From NCBI RefSeq assembly GCF_017876575.1, contig NZ_JAGIOE010000001.1, forward strand, positions 682,001 to 746,000: a stretch of DNA of 64,000 bases, given 5' to 3'. This document shows, in pieces, positions 26,912 through 35,141 of the stretch. Origin of the DNA: Paeniglutamicibacter psychrophenolicus (GTDB lineage: Bacteria > Actinomycetota > Actinomycetes > Actinomycetales > Micrococcaceae). The notes below the pieces were generated by a model. It ran no database searches. It was not told the origin of the DNA and saw only the letters and a list, made by a program, of their open reading frames with translations. The translations under genes were made by a program, and so were the position numbers. Within the stretch, counting starts at the first letter, position 1; each line of letters starts with the position of its first letter.

Positions 26912-29035
26912 ATGATCGCCGAGCAAAGCACGCCACGCCGTTTCCTGCCCGAGGTCCAATCCCTGCGCGCCGTGGCGGTGCTGCTGGTTCTCGCCTACCA
27001 CCTCGAGCCGCGGCTGGTGCCCGGCGGGTTCATCGGGGTCGACGTGTTCTTCGCGATCTCCGGCTTCCTGATCACCGGGCACCTGCTGCGCGAGGTGCGC
27101 CGCACCGGGCGCATCGACCTGCCCGGGTTCTGGGCCGCACGGGTGCGGCGGATCCTGCCCGCCGCGTTCGCGGTGATCCTGGCGGTGCTGGCCGCCACGC
27201 TGGTGCTGCTGCCGGCCACGGCGTGGAAGGACGTGGGCGCCGCGGCGCTGGCCTCGGCGTTCTCGGTGGAGAACTGGCTGCTGGCAGCAAGCTCAGTGGA
27301 CTACCTGGCCGCCGAGGAGGCACCCACCGCGCTGCAGCACTTCTGGTCCCTGGGGGTCGAGGAGCAGTTCTACCTCTTCTGGCCGCTGCTGGTGCTGCTG
27401 GCCGTGTGGCTCGGAAACCGGTGGGTGAAGGGAGGATTGCGCCGCCCGGTGGGCAGGAGGGAAGCGGCCGCCGGGTTGCCCCGCACCGCGCTGCTGCTGG
27501 TCCTCGGGACCGTCGTCTTCGCTTCCCTGGCCTACTCGATGGTGCTGGTTGCCGCGGGGAACCCCGCGGCCTACTTCGTGACCGGCGCCCGGGTCTGGGA
27601 ACTTGCCGCGGGAGGGTTGCTGGCGCTGGTCCTCGCCCCGCCCGGGCCCGGAACCCAGCCACCGCGCGCCCGCTGGTTCGAGGCCCGCCGGGCCCGCACC
27701 GCGCTGGCCTGGGCCGGATTCGGGACCATCGGGATCGCGGCCTTCGGCTACGGGGCTGCCACCGCGTTCCCGGGAGTTTCCGCGGTCCTGCCGGTGGCTG
27801 GAACCCTTGCCGTGATCCTGGCCGGTGAAACCCGCGGCGCCCTGGCCCCGCAGAAACTTCTCGAGGCCCGGCCCGTGCAATGGGTCGGTGACATTTCCTA
27901 TTCGCTGTACCTGTGGCACTGGCCGGCGCTCACCTTCTTCCTCCACCTGGCCGGACGGGAGCCCGGACCCGCCCAGAGCATCGGGCTGCTGGTGCTCTCG
28001 CTGCTGCTCGCCGCGGCCTCCCACCGCTGGATCGAAACCCCGGCACGCACCCTGGCCCCGCTTGCCGCCTCGAAATGGCGGGCGCTGGGTGCCGGAGCGG
28101 TCGCGGTCGCGCTGGTCGCCGCGCTGGCCCTGGCACCCGGGACCCTGGCCGACCGCCAGATCGCCGCACAGGAGCGTGCGGCCGCCACGTTGCTTGCAGC
28201 CCCGCCTCCGGGCTTCGGCGCCGCGTCGATTGCCTCCGGCGCGCCCGCCTACCTGCAGGGCGTGAAGCAGATCGTTCCGGTGCCCGCCGAGGCCGAGCTC
28301 GACCTGCCCGACCTGGGCGATTGCGTCCAGAAACCGCAGTCGCCGAGCACCCGGGAATGCTCCAGGGGAGCGAAAGACGGTGCCCTGACCATTGCCCTGG
28401 TCGGCGACTCGCACGCCACGCACTGGTACCGGGCCCTGGAGGCCACCGCCAAGCGGCACGGGTGGACACTGCTGACCTACCTGAAAAACTCCTGCCCGTT
28501 TTCCGCCACCAAGCGCGTCGCCGAGACCGACGGCAGCATCTCCTGCCACCGGGCCAACGAGGACACGCTGGAGCGCATCCTGGAACGCGGGGATGTGGAC
28601 GCGGTGGTGACCAGCCACTGGGCTGGTTCCGCCTTCGAAAAGGGGGCAGCCGAGGGCTTCGCCAAATACTGGGGCAAGCTCGAGGACGCCGGCATCAAGG
28701 TCTACCCGATCATCGACACCCCGCGCCCCGGGACCAGGAACTATGCGCGGGATTGCGTGGCGGAGCACCCGGCGGACCTGGTGTCCTGCGGGGCGCCTGC
28801 GGCCAGGGCCTTTGAGACCGGCGACACCACCCGAACCGCTGCAGCACTCGAGCAACGCGTCGACGTGCTGGATTTCTCCGACCAGTTCTGCACGGATGGA
28901 TTCTGCCCGGCGGTGATCGGCAACGTGCTGGTATATCGGGACAAGCACCACGTCTCGGACACCTACATGCGCACGCTCGCCCCGGTCTTCGACGCCCGGC
29001 TCGGCGCGTTGATGCGTGCGGATGGATTTGGCTGA
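26912..29035 (+). CDS. Acyltransferase 3 family protein with C-terminal SGNH domain (OafA-like)
   Basis: A 707-residue membrane O-acyltransferase. The N-terminal acyltransferase 3 domain has about 11 helices and the signature R-x10-H ([13 protein letters not shown]), with [20 protein letters not shown] and [20 protein letters not shown]. From about residue 480 an extracytoplasmic SGNH domain follows: [17 protein letters not shown] (Ser block), TSHWAGS and [10 protein letters not shown] (His block). The fused architecture is that of O-antigen/peptidoglycan or teichoic acid O-acetylases. It likely acetylates a cell-surface glycan. The start at 26912 is preferred over an upstream TTG. A single gene upstream of the ribosomal cluster. 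Confidence 0.9.
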   Translation: MIAEQSTPRRFLPEVQSLRAVAVLLVLAYHLEPRLVPGGFIGVDVFFAISGFLITGHLLREVRRTGRIDLPGFWAARVRRILPAAFAVILAVLAATLVLLPATAWKDVGAAALASAFSVENWLLAASSVDYLAAEEAPTALQHFWSLGVEEQFYLFWPLLVLLAVWLGNRWVKGGLRRPVGRREAAAGLPRTALLLVLGTVVFASLAYSMVLVAAGNPAAYFVTGARVWELAAGGLLALVLAPPGPGTQPPRARWFEARRARTALAWAGFGTIGIAAFGYGAATAFPGVSAVLPVAGTLAVILAGETRGALAPQKLLEARPVQWVGDISYSLYLWHWPALTFFLHLAGREPGPAQSIGLLVLSLLLAAASHRWIETPARTLAPLAASKWRALGAGAVAVALVAALALAPGTLADRQIAAQERAAATLLAAPPPGFGAASIASGAPAYLQGVKQIVPVPAEAELDLPDLGDCVQKPQSPSTRECSRGAKDGALTIALVGDSHATHWYRALEATAKRHGWTLLTYLKNSCPFSATKRVAETDGSISCHRANEDTLERILERGDVDAVVTSHWAGSAFEKGAAEGFAKYWGKLEDAGIKVYPIIDTPRPGTRNYARDCVAEHPADLVSCGAPAARAFETGDTTRTAAALEQRVDVLDFSDQFCTDGFCPAVIGNVLVYRDKHHVSDTYMRTLAPVFDARLGALMRADGFG

Positions 29036-29098
29036 GGGCCCCGCGAGGGGCGTGATGCACCGCACCGGACACGGTCGGGAGAATCGATGGTTTTCCGC

Positions 29099-29104
29099 TA
29101 GAAT
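29099..29104 (+). promoter_or_regulatory. Putative -10 element of the rpsF cluster
   Basis: TAGAAT lies about 112 bases before the rpsF start, giving a leader of roughly 105 bases. The -35 region is not recognisable. Confidence 0.4.
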
Positions 29105-29163
29105 GGTTGAGGCTGTTTCTGCCGCGCCCGGCAATCGGGTTGTGGCGACAGCAAATGCAAAGA

Positions 29164-29208
29164 ACCTCCTGTTGCGGAAATGCCGTGACCGTTTAGCCCA
29201 AAGGAGGT
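29164..29208 (+). promoter_or_regulatory. rpsF leader with Shine-Dalgarno-sequestering stem
   Basis: ACCTCCT (29164-29170) is perfectly complementary to the rpsF ribosome site AGGAGGT (29202-29208) across a 31-base loop. Pairing would hide the ribosome site. rpsF leaders in many bacteria carry an S6:S18-binding motif for autogenous control; whether this is that motif needs a covariance search. Confidence 0.5.
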
Positions 29209-29216
29209 GGGTTCAC

Positions 29217-29522
29217 ATGCGTGCTTATGAATTGATGGTGCTGATCGACCCCGAGGTCGACGAGCGAACCGTTGAACCAACCCTCGGTAAGTTCCTGGAC
29301 GTTGTCCGTAACGATGGTGGAACCATCGAGAACGTTGACATCTGGGGCCGTCGCCGCCTGGCCTACGACATTCAGAAGAAGAATGAGGCCATTTACGCGG
29401 TAGTTAACTTCACCGCTACCCCCGCTACTTCCGCAGAGCTTGACCGCCAGCTGAGCCTCAATGAGACCATCATGCGCACCAAGATCACCCGCCCGGAAGA
29501 GGCAAAGGTCGTTGCAGAGTAA
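29217..29522 (+). CDS. rpsF: 30S ribosomal protein S6
   Basis: A 101-residue ribosomal protein S6 (bS6), a platform component of the 30S subunit that binds 16S rRNA together with S18. It begins [20 protein letters not shown], with the conserved [20 protein letters not shown] in the middle, and has full family length. The start at 29217 has the strong AAAGGAGGT ribosome site, which a leader stem may mask. It is first in the order rpsF-ssb-rpsR-rplI, standard across bacteria. Confidence 0.98.
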   Translation: MRAYELMVLIDPEVDERTVEPTLGKFLDVVRNDGGTIENVDIWGRRRLAYDIQKKNEAIYAVVNFTATPATSAELDRQLSLNETIMRTKITRPEEAKVVAE

Positions 29523-29566
29523 TTCTGCTCTTCGATCTTCGTAGAACAACACTTTAGGAGGCTCCA

Positions 29567-30160
29567 ATGGCAGGCGAGACAGTCATTACGGTTATTGGTA
29601 ATTTGACCGCTGACCCGGAACTGCGTTTCACCCCGTCAGGATCGGCCGTGGCGAACTTCACCATTGCATCGACCCCGCGAACCTTCGACCGCCAGACCAA
29701 TGAATGGAAGGACGGCGACACGCTGTTCCTCCGTGCGTCGGTGTGGCGTGAGGCAGCCGAAAACGTCGCTGAGACGTTGACCAAGGGCATGCGCGTCATC
29801 GCCCAGGGCCGCCTCAAGTCGCGTTCCTACGAAACCAAGGAAGGCGAAAAGCGTAACGTCACCGAGCTTGAGGTCGATGAAATCGGCCCGTCGCTGCGTT
29901 ACGCCTCCGCAAAGGTCACCCGTACCCAGCGCTCCGGCGGTGGCGGTGGCGGCTTTGGTGGTCAACAGCAGAACGCCGGCGCAAATGCCGGTGGATTCGG
30001 CGGCGGCAACCCAGGCGGCGGCGGTGGATTCGGTGGCGGCAACGCCGGCGGAAACACCGGTGGCGGCTGGAATGCACCCGCGGCCGATCCTTGGGGAGCT
30101 CCTGCCGGAGGAAACAACGGCGGATGGGGCAACCCGGGTTCCGACGAACCACCTTTCTAA
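29567..30160 (+). CDS. ssb: Single-stranded DNA-binding protein
   Basis: A 197-residue SSB. The OB fold covers roughly residues 1-110 ([56 protein letters not shown]). A long Gly/Asn/Gln-rich linker of about 70 residues follows, and the protein ends in the acidic tip SDEPPF that docks partner proteins. It protects single-stranded DNA in replication and repair. A TAGGAGGCTCC ribosome site precedes the ATG. Its place between rpsF and rpsR is conserved, 44 bases after rpsF. Confidence 0.98.
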   Translation: MAGETVITVIGNLTADPELRFTPSGSAVANFTIASTPRTFDRQTNEWKDGDTLFLRASVWREAAENVAETLTKGMRVIAQGRLKSRSYETKEGEKRNVTELEVDEIGPSLRYASAKVTRTQRSGGGGGGFGGQQQNAGANAGGFGGGNPGGGGGFGGGNAGGNTGGGWNAPAADPWGAPAGGNNGGWGNPGSDEPPF

Positions 30161-30177
30161 ACAAATTTATTCACCAT

Positions 30178-30197
30178 CCCGCAGAAAATTCTGCGGG
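30178..30197 (+). promoter_or_regulatory. Small hairpin between ssb and rpsR
   Basis: CCCGCAGAA and TTCTGCGGG form a perfect nine-base inverted repeat around AA, in the 63-base gap between ssb and rpsR and 27 bases before the rpsR start. It could be an attenuator or processing site; there is no T tract. Confidence 0.5.
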
Positions 30198-30223
30198 CTC
30201 CACCTGAATTAAGGAGCTCCACG

Positions 30224-30463
30224 ATGGCTAAGGCTGAACTCCGTAAGCCCAAACCAAAGTCCAACCCCTTGAAGGCCGCTGACATCACTGTCATCGACTA
30301 CAAGGACGTAGCATTGCTGCGCAAGTTCATTTCCGATCGCGGAAAGATCCGTGCCCGTCGCGTTACCGGTGTTTCCGTACAGGAACAGCGCAAGATCGCA
30401 CAGGCCATCAAGAACGCGCGTGAAGTGGCATTGCTGCCTTACTCCGGCGCTGGCCGCGGCTAA
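30224..30463 (+). CDS. rpsR: 30S ribosomal protein S18
   Basis: A 79-residue ribosomal protein S18 (bS18), partner of S6 on the 30S platform. Conserved core: [39 protein letters not shown] and [11 protein letters not shown]. It is the cysteine-poor (zinc-independent) form: the N-terminal Cys residues of some S18 paralogues are absent. AAGGAGCTCC precedes the ATG. Confidence 0.97.
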   Translation: MAKAELRKPKPKSNPLKAADITVIDYKDVALLRKFISDRGKIRARRVTGVSVQEQRKIAQAIKNAREVALLPYSGAGRG

Positions 30464-30478
30464 GGAAGGTATACCAAC

Positions 30479-30934
30479 ATGGCAAAGCTCATTCTGACCC
30501 ACGAAGTTACCGGCCTTGGTGCCGCAGGCGACATCGTTGAGGTGAAGACCGGTTACGCACGTAACTACCTTCTCCCGCGCGCCTTCGCCATCACCTGGAG
30601 CAAGGGCGGTGAGAAGCAGGTTGAGTCGATCAAGGCCGCCCGTGCTGCTCGCGCTGTTGCTTCCCTGGAAGAAGCACAGGCACTTGCCGCTTCGATCTCG
30701 GCCAAGCCGGTCAAGCTGACCGTCAAGGCCGGCGCTACCGGTCGCCTCTTCGGCACCGTGAAGACCGAGGACATTGCCAAGGCTGTTGCAGCCGCTGGCT
30801 TGGGCTCGATCGACAAGCGCAACATCGAAATCAACGATCACATCAAGTCGACGGGTAACTACTCGGCGACCGTGCGTCTGCACACCGATGTCTCCGCGAC
30901 CGTTGCACTGCAGGTTGTTGCCGCCAAGAAGTAA
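30479..30934 (+). CDS. rplI: 50S ribosomal protein L9
   Basis: A 151-residue ribosomal protein L9 (bL9). The N-terminal rRNA-binding domain has [20 protein letters not shown] and [14 protein letters not shown], then the connecting helix and the C-terminal domain ([19 protein letters not shown]). It is 15 bases after rpsR with ribosome site AAGGAAGGT. Last gene of the ribosomal unit, followed by a 20-bp perfect terminator stem. Confidence 0.98.
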   Translation: MAKLILTHEVTGLGAAGDIVEVKTGYARNYLLPRAFAITWSKGGEKQVESIKAARAARAVASLEEAQALAASISAKPVKLTVKAGATGRLFGTVKTEDIAKAVAAAGLGSIDKRNIEINDHIKSTGNYSATVRLHTDVSATVALQVVAAKK

Positions 30935-30966
30935 TTTCTTGCGCATTCGCCGTCTTGGCTGACGGC

Positions 30967-31009
30967 AAACCACTGTGGACCCCGCCAATGGCGGGGTCCA
31001 CAGTGGTTT
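30967..31009 (+). terminator. Terminator of the rpsF-ssb-rpsR-rplI unit
   Basis: A perfect 20-bp inverted repeat (30967-30986 with 30990-31009, loop AAT) lies 32 bases after the rplI stop. The arms begin AAACCACTGTGG and end CCACAGTGGTTT, so the right arm ends in TTT. Confidence 0.88.
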
Positions 31010-31169
31010 AACGCCCAAAACGTGCCTTCATCCCGCGGATCGGCCGGCCGGGGGCTGGCGCATGATGCCGGTGTCCAGTAGTTTTGCGGCAGGAAGCCGC
31101 TGCCGTTCGGTTATGGAGGCCGACCCGGGCCACGGACGCTGCAGGGCGCTGCAACAGGAAGGCGCGAGC

Positions 31170-31796
31170 ATGAAGCTGACACTGACCGAATTCGTGAGCC
31201 TGGACGGGGTCTGCCAGGGCCCCGGGTCCGCGGAGGAAGACACCACCGATGGATTCACGCAGGGTGGCTGGTTCGTTCCGCACATGGATGCGGGGTTCAT
31301 CGACCAGGCCGCGCAATGGCTGGCGCAAGCCGACGGGCTGCTGCTGGGCCGCCGCACCTACGAGGCCTTCGCGCGGGACTGGCCGCAGATCACCGACCCG
31401 GATGACCCCTTCACGGCCCTGATGAACTCGCTGCCGAAGTACGTTGCCTCGCAGACGCTGGCCGAGGGCTCCTGGAACCCGACCACGGTCCTCTCCGGCG
31501 ACGTTGCCGCCCGGGTTGCGCAGCTCAAGGCCCGACCCGGCAGGGAACTGCAGATCCACGGCAGCGCCCGGCTTGCCGGGTCGATGCTCGCCGCGGGGTT
31601 GATCGACGAGCTCCGGCTCGTGGTGGCTCCCGTCGTCCTTGGACACGGGCGGCGGCTCTTTCCCGAAGGCGGCTCACCGGCGGGATTGCGGTTGACCGGC
31701 AGCAAGTCCACCGGCGGGGGACTGGCCATCCTGCTCTATGAAAACACCGGAACCCCGAGCTATGCGACCTACACGGGCGCCTCGGACGTGGGTTGA
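31170..31796 (+). CDS. Dihydrofolate reductase family protein (RibD C-terminal-like)
   Basis: A 208-residue member of the DHFR/RibD-C reductase superfamily (YyaP/YwjB type), which uses NADPH on unidentified substrates. Typical features: a first strand KLTLTEFVSLDGVCQGPG, LLGRRTYEAFARDWP, KYVASQTL, the nucleotide-binding region LQIHGSARLAGSMLAAGLID, and RLVVAPVVLGHGRRLFPEG. It is not FolA itself, and the role is unknown. The start at 31170 follows CAGGAAGG; in-frame codons upstream run into the terminator region and are not used. It stands between the ribosomal cluster and the SAM-IV riboswitch. Confidence 0.85.
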   Translation: MKLTLTEFVSLDGVCQGPGSAEEDTTDGFTQGGWFVPHMDAGFIDQAAQWLAQADGLLLGRRTYEAFARDWPQITDPDDPFTALMNSLPKYVASQTLAEGSWNPTTVLSGDVAARVAQLKARPGRELQIHGSARLAGSMLAAGLIDELRLVVAPVVLGHGRRLFPEGGSPAGLRLTGSKSTGGGLAILLYENTGTPSYATYTGASDVG

Positions 31797-31900
31797 GCGC
31801 CCGGCGGCCATCATCATCGCTCCATGCTGGCCATATCGTGGCATTGGGTCGCAGGATCTTCGATTCTTACGCTTCGTGACCTAATGTGTCGAAACAATCT

Positions 31901-31930
31901 TTGACGGAGTCGCAATATTTCTCCTAACGT
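31901..31930 (+). promoter_or_regulatory. Promoter of the SAM-IV riboswitch transcript
   Basis: TTGACG (31901-31906) and TAACGT (31925-31930) are 18 bases apart. The predicted start of transcription is about 31937, exactly where the riboswitch P1 stem begins, which supports both calls. Confidence 0.6.
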
Positions 31931-31937
31931 TAGTGGT

Positions 31938-32049
31938 GAATCAAGAGTGTCAACTTACAAGCCCTGGCTTGTTGACCGGCAACCCTCTCACGGTGGTGGG
32001 GTGCTCCAGGTGATGATTCGGCCTTCCGGAACCCCGGGGGCAAGTACCG
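31938..32049 (+). ncRNA. SAM-IV riboswitch
   Basis: The core matches the known actinobacterial SAM-IV aptamer: AAGAGTGTCAAC, then GGCTTGTTGACCGGCAACC, then GGTGGTGGGGTGCTCCAGG and TGATGATTC. P1 pairs GAATCA (31938-31943) with TGATTC (32014-32019). A downstream GGGGGCAAGTACCG corresponds to the conserved GGCAAG segment after P1 that separates SAM-IV from SAM-I. It binds S-adenosylmethionine and should lower expression of the flavin reductase when sulfur supply is ample. An ORF reading into the flavin reductase from 31947 passes through this RNA and is not the true start. Recognition is by eye; a covariance model search would settle the class. Confidence 0.85.
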
Positions 32050-32120
32050 CACACCTCGCTGTTCTGCGCGTGCATTTCACGCAGTGGCGAAGGTGGGCCG
32101 AAGCCGAAGGATTGAGCACC

Positions 32121-32630
32121 ATGACACTCACCTCTGACCTCACACCCGATACCCTGCGCAACGTCTTTGCCCAGCACCCATCCGGCATCGCCGCACTCTG
32201 CTCCATCGTCGACGGACAGCCGCAGGGAATTGTGGCCTCGTCCTTCACAGTCGGTGTGTCCATGGATCCGCCGCTGGTGATGTTCGCGGTCCAGAACACT
32301 TCCAAGACCTGGCCGTTGGTACGCACCAGCGGGCGCATCGGTGTTTCGGTGCTCAGCGAAAAGAACGAGGGCGTGTGCCGACAGATCGCATCCAAGTCCG
32401 GGGACCGCTTTGCCGGGCTTCGCCTGGACTCGACCGACGAGGGCGCGCTGTTCCTGCATGACGCCACCTTGTGGCTCGACTGCTCGATCGAGCAGGAGAT
32501 CCCGGCCGGGGACCACCACGTGGTGCTCCTGCGCGTGCACGGCCACCAGACGCACGACGAGACCAATCCTCCGCTCGTGTTCCACGGCTCCGCCTTCCGC
32601 CGCCTGGAGGCAGAGCAGCTGGTCTCCTGA
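32121..32630 (+). CDS. Flavin reductase family protein (FMN-binding split barrel)
   Basis: A 169-residue NAD(P)H:flavin reductase-like protein. Family motifs: LRNVFAQHPSGIAALCSI, GIVASSFTVGVSMDPPLVMF, and WPLVRTSGRIGVSVLSE with the C-terminal GDHHVVLLRVHG. Such proteins supply reduced FMN to two-component monooxygenases, including those that release sulfite from sulfonates or sulfones. The SAM-IV riboswitch in its leader ties it to sulfur/methionine status, so a role in sulfur scavenging is likely (inference). The start at 32121 follows GAAGGATTG. No monooxygenase gene lies beside it. Confidence 0.87.
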   Translation: MTLTSDLTPDTLRNVFAQHPSGIAALCSIVDGQPQGIVASSFTVGVSMDPPLVMFAVQNTSKTWPLVRTSGRIGVSVLSEKNEGVCRQIASKSGDRFAGLRLDSTDEGALFLHDATLWLDCSIEQEIPAGDHHVVLLRVHGHQTHDETNPPLVFHGSAFRRLEAEQLVS

Positions 32631-32648
32631 GGTCCACTGGAACGCGAG

Positions 32649-32701
32649 GGCTCCCCGCCCGCCACCCCGAACACATGATTCGGCGCGGCAGGCGGGGAGC
32701 C
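32649..32701. terminator. Terminator shared by flavin reductase and DUF1801 gene
   Basis: GGCTCCCCGCC (32649-32659) pairs with GGCGGGGAGCC (32691-32701) across a 31-base loop, followed by TTCTTCGTT. It lies between convergent genes. Confidence 0.7.
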
Positions 32702-32720
32702 TTCTTCGTTGATGCGGTGT

Positions 32721-33152
32721 TCAGCCCTGCGGCTGGACGTGGACCGCGTCCATCATGTGCCGGTACCCGTCACGGGCAAGCTGGGCCAGGATCTCGACAT
32801 CGACGTCGGCGAGCTTGTTCACGTACAGGCAGCCCGCGCCGCGCTTGTGCTTGCCCAGTTTCGCCAGGAGTGCGGGGGCCGTCGGGGCAATGGTCAGCCC
32901 GTAGAGTGCCAGGTTCGCGGAGCGCGGTGAAAAGCCAATGGCGACAGCATCTCCCTCGCGGCCGGACTCGTACTTGTAGTGGTAGGTGCCGAAGCCGACG
33001 ATCGTGGGCCCCCACATGGTGGCGGGCTGGCCGCTGGCCACTTCCATCATCTCCATCAGGAGCTCGGCGTCCGCGCGCCGCGTCGGGTGTGGCACCGCTG
33101 CAATGAACTCGTGTGGGTCAACGGGGGTCGGTGCGGTCTTGTTGGCGGTCAT
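32721..33152 (-). CDS. DUF1801 domain-containing protein
   Basis: A 143-residue protein of the DUF1801 / YdhG-like fold (CyaY-resembling small cytosolic proteins of unknown function). The typical segment is MWGPTIVGFGTYHYKYESGR, with KRGAGCLYVNKLADVDVEIL near the C-terminus. No signal peptide. GATACT seven bases before the ATG supports the start at 33152 as a leaderless gene. It is the gene immediately left of the DnaA-box gap, reading away from dnaB. Confidence 0.85.
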   Translation of the reverse strand: MTANKTAPTPVDPHEFIAAVPHPTRRADAELLMEMMEVASGQPATMWGPTIVGFGTYHYKYESGREGDAVAIGFSPRSANLALYGLTIAPTAPALLAKLGKHKRGAGCLYVNKLADVDVEILAQLARDGYRHMMDAVHVQPQG

Positions 33153-33159
33153 GCGGCCC

Positions 33160-33165
33160 AGTATC
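33160..33165 (-). promoter_or_regulatory. Putative -10 element of the DUF1801 gene (leaderless)
   Basis: GATACT on the minus strand ends seven bases before the ATG at 33152. Confidence 0.4.
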
Positions 33166-33229
33166 TCAGGGCTTGGTGATGTGCATCAATGCCCGCAATC
33201 CCCAGATCCTTGGCAAGCCTCGGCGTGTC

Positions 33230-33484
33230 TGTGGATAGCTTGTGGGTAACCGTGGAAACGGGGGTGGATTAACCGCGGAATCTCGGGGTTTTTGTATGTA
33301 TAACCCACTTTTACGCCTGTGGAGGATGTGGATAACTAGTTTGTATCCACAGGGGGTGAATTACATAAGGCCTAGTCAAACGGATGTAATTGTCAAATAC
33401 TTCCTGTAATCCACAACGTTCTCCCCAGACTGTGCACACAACACGCCGCGAGGTTCACAGGTTATCCACACGCCCTGTGGATAA
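33230..33484. promoter_or_regulatory. DnaA-box cluster upstream of dnaB
   Basis: The 515-base gap 33153-33667 contains no gene. It is clearly more AT-rich than its surroundings and packed with DnaA boxes. Perfect TTATCCACA/TGTGGATAA boxes lie at 33327-33335, 33462-33470 and 33476-33484. Boxes with one mismatch lie at 33230-33238 (TGTGGATAG), 33241-33249 (TGTGGGTAA), 33343-33351 (GTATCCACA) and 33407-33415 (TAATCCACA). Weaker ones occur at 33251, 33263, 33318 and 33536. Two perfect boxes face each other 5 bases apart. It may be a DnaA-controlled dnaB promoter, a DnaA titration site, or an origin-associated element. dnaA and dnaN are not in the window, so an oriC call is not made. Confidence 0.8.
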
Positions 33485-33667
33485 CCGTGTTGGGTTTGGC
33501 GGAAATCAGGTCTATGGTGACAGTGTTCCCCACCTATTTCCACAGGTTCGTGGTGCCTTACGGCACGTGTGAGCTTGGACCTAACGAATCGTCCGTGCTC
33601 CTTGAGACACTGGAAGGGTAATGAAGCGGAAAACTTGGGAACCCGCGCAGCTTGAAGGGAAAAGCCC

Positions 33668-35041
33668 GTGTCGCTAGCCAGCACCGAAACCAACTCCGAT
33701 TCACAGGGATCGGACTATGGACGCACTCCACCACAGGACCTTGTAGCAGAGCAGAGCGTCTTGGGCGGCATGATGCTTTCCAAGGACGCCATCGCTGACT
33801 GCGTCGAGGTGCTGCGAGGCCTCGATTTCTATCGCCCGGCACACGAGGCAATTTACGAAGCCATCATCGACCTCTACGGCCGCGGCGAGCCCGCCGACGC
33901 CGTCACCGTCTCGGACCTGCTGACCAAGCGCGGCGAGATCACCCGCATTGGCGGCCCGGCTTACCTCCACACGCTCATCCAATCGGTGCCCACCGCCGCC
34001 AACGCCGGCTTCTATGCCGAAATCGTTCGCGAACGCGCGGTGCTGCGCCGGCTCGTTGACGCCGGCACCAAGATCGTGCAGCTCGGCTACTCGCAGGACG
34101 GCGAGGTCGACGCCATCGTCAACGAGGCCCAGGCCGAGGTCTACAAGGTCGCCGAACGACGCACCGCCGAAGACTACGTGCCGCTGCGCGACATCATCGA
34201 GGGCACCGTCGATGAGATCGAATCGGCCGGCAGCCGAGGCGAGGGCGTGATCGGTGTCCCCACCGGAATCTTCGAACTCGACGAGCTGACCCAAGGCCTG
34301 CACGGCGGCCAGATGATCGTTATCGCCGCCAGACCGGCCGTTGGCAAAAGTACGTTCGCATTGGATTTTGCCAGGTCAGCGTCCATTAAGAACAACCTGA
34401 CCTCCGTTTTCTTCTCCCTGGAAATGGGGCGCAACGAAATCGCCATGCGCCTGCTGTCGGCCGAGGCGAGCATTGCGCTGCAGAACCTGCGTAAGGGCAC
34501 GATCCAGGACGAAGAATGGTCGAAGATCGCCACCACGATGGGCAGGCTCAACGATGCCCCGCTGTTCATCGATGATTCGCCGAACATGTCGCTGATGGAA
34601 ATCCGCGCCAAGTGCCGACGGCTCAAGCAGAAGCACGACCTCAAGCTAGTGGTCCTCGACTACCTTCAGTTGATGAGCTCCGGCAAGAAGGTCGAATCCC
34701 GCCAGCAGGAAGTCTCCGAGTTCTCTCGTGCGCTGAAGCTGCTGGCCAAGGAACTCGACGTTCCGGTCATCGCCCTGTCGCAGCTGAACCGTGGTTCGGA
34801 GCAGCGTACCGACAAGAAGCCGATGATCTCCGACCTTCGCGAATCCGGATCCATTGAGCAGGATGCTGACATGGTCATCCTCCTGCACCGTGAAGACATC
34901 TACGACAAGGAATCGGCACGTGCCGGCGAGGCCGACGTGATCGTGGCCAAGCACCGTAACGGTCCCACCAAGACCATCGTTGTCGCGTTCCAGGGCCACT
35001 ACTCGCGCTTCAACAACATGGCGCAGGATGGCATGGGATAG
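33668..35041 (+). CDS. dnaB: Replicative DNA helicase
   Basis: A 457-residue DnaB helicase, the hexameric 5-prime to 3-prime motor of the replisome. The N-terminal domain starts at PPQDLVAEQSVLGGMMLSKD. The RecA-like domain has Walker A ARPAVGKST at residues 221-229, FSLEMGRNEIAMRLL, Walker B LVVLDYLQLM, and ALSQLNRGSEQRTDKKPM. The C-terminal HRNGPTKTIVVAFQGHYSRF is typical. There is no intein, unlike some mycobacterial DnaB. The start is GTG 33668 behind GAAGGGAAAAG. It is separated from rplI by three unrelated genes, and a DnaA-box cluster occupies its upstream gap. Confidence 0.98.
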   Translation: MSLASTETNSDSQGSDYGRTPPQDLVAEQSVLGGMMLSKDAIADCVEVLRGLDFYRPAHEAIYEAIIDLYGRGEPADAVTVSDLLTKRGEITRIGGPAYLHTLIQSVPTAANAGFYAEIVRERAVLRRLVDAGTKIVQLGYSQDGEVDAIVNEAQAEVYKVAERRTAEDYVPLRDIIEGTVDEIESAGSRGEGVIGVPTGIFELDELTQGLHGGQMIVIAARPAVGKSTFALDFARSASIKNNLTSVFFSLEMGRNEIAMRLLSAEASIALQNLRKGTIQDEEWSKIATTMGRLNDAPLFIDDSPNMSLMEIRAKCRRLKQKHDLKLVVLDYLQLMSSGKKVESRQQEVSEFSRALKLLAKELDVPVIALSQLNRGSEQRTDKKPMISDLRESGSIEQDADMVILLHREDIYDKESARAGEADVIVAKHRNGPTKTIVVAFQGHYSRFNNMAQDGMG

Positions 35042-35062
35042 TTCCCTGCGGATCGTCGTATC

Positions 35063-35102
35063 CGGGCGGTTGTGCCCCCTGCAGGGGGAGCGCAACCGCC
35101 CG
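35063..35102. terminator. Terminator after dnaB
   Basis: Outer arms CGGGCGGTTG (35063-35072) and CAACCGCCCG (35093-35102) enclose an inner self-complementary CCCCCTGCAGGGGG. It lies 22 bases after the dnaB stop and before the stop of the convergent SRPBCC gene, so it may work both ways. Confidence 0.75.
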
Positions 35103-35141
35103 AACCGATTTCCGGCCTTTCCCGGGCCGAGGTCTGGCGAC

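Noticed and set aside
31947-32120. N-terminal extension of the flavin reductase to 31947
   Set aside because: These codons run through the SAM-IV aptamer, and the encoded residues do not resemble the family. The ATG at 32121 has a ribosome site.
33153-33667. Calling the DnaA-box gap the chromosomal origin (oriC)
   Set aside because: Box density fits, but dnaA, dnaN and an AT-rich unwinding element are not shown here, and GC skew could not be computed. The more cautious label of DnaA-box cluster is used.
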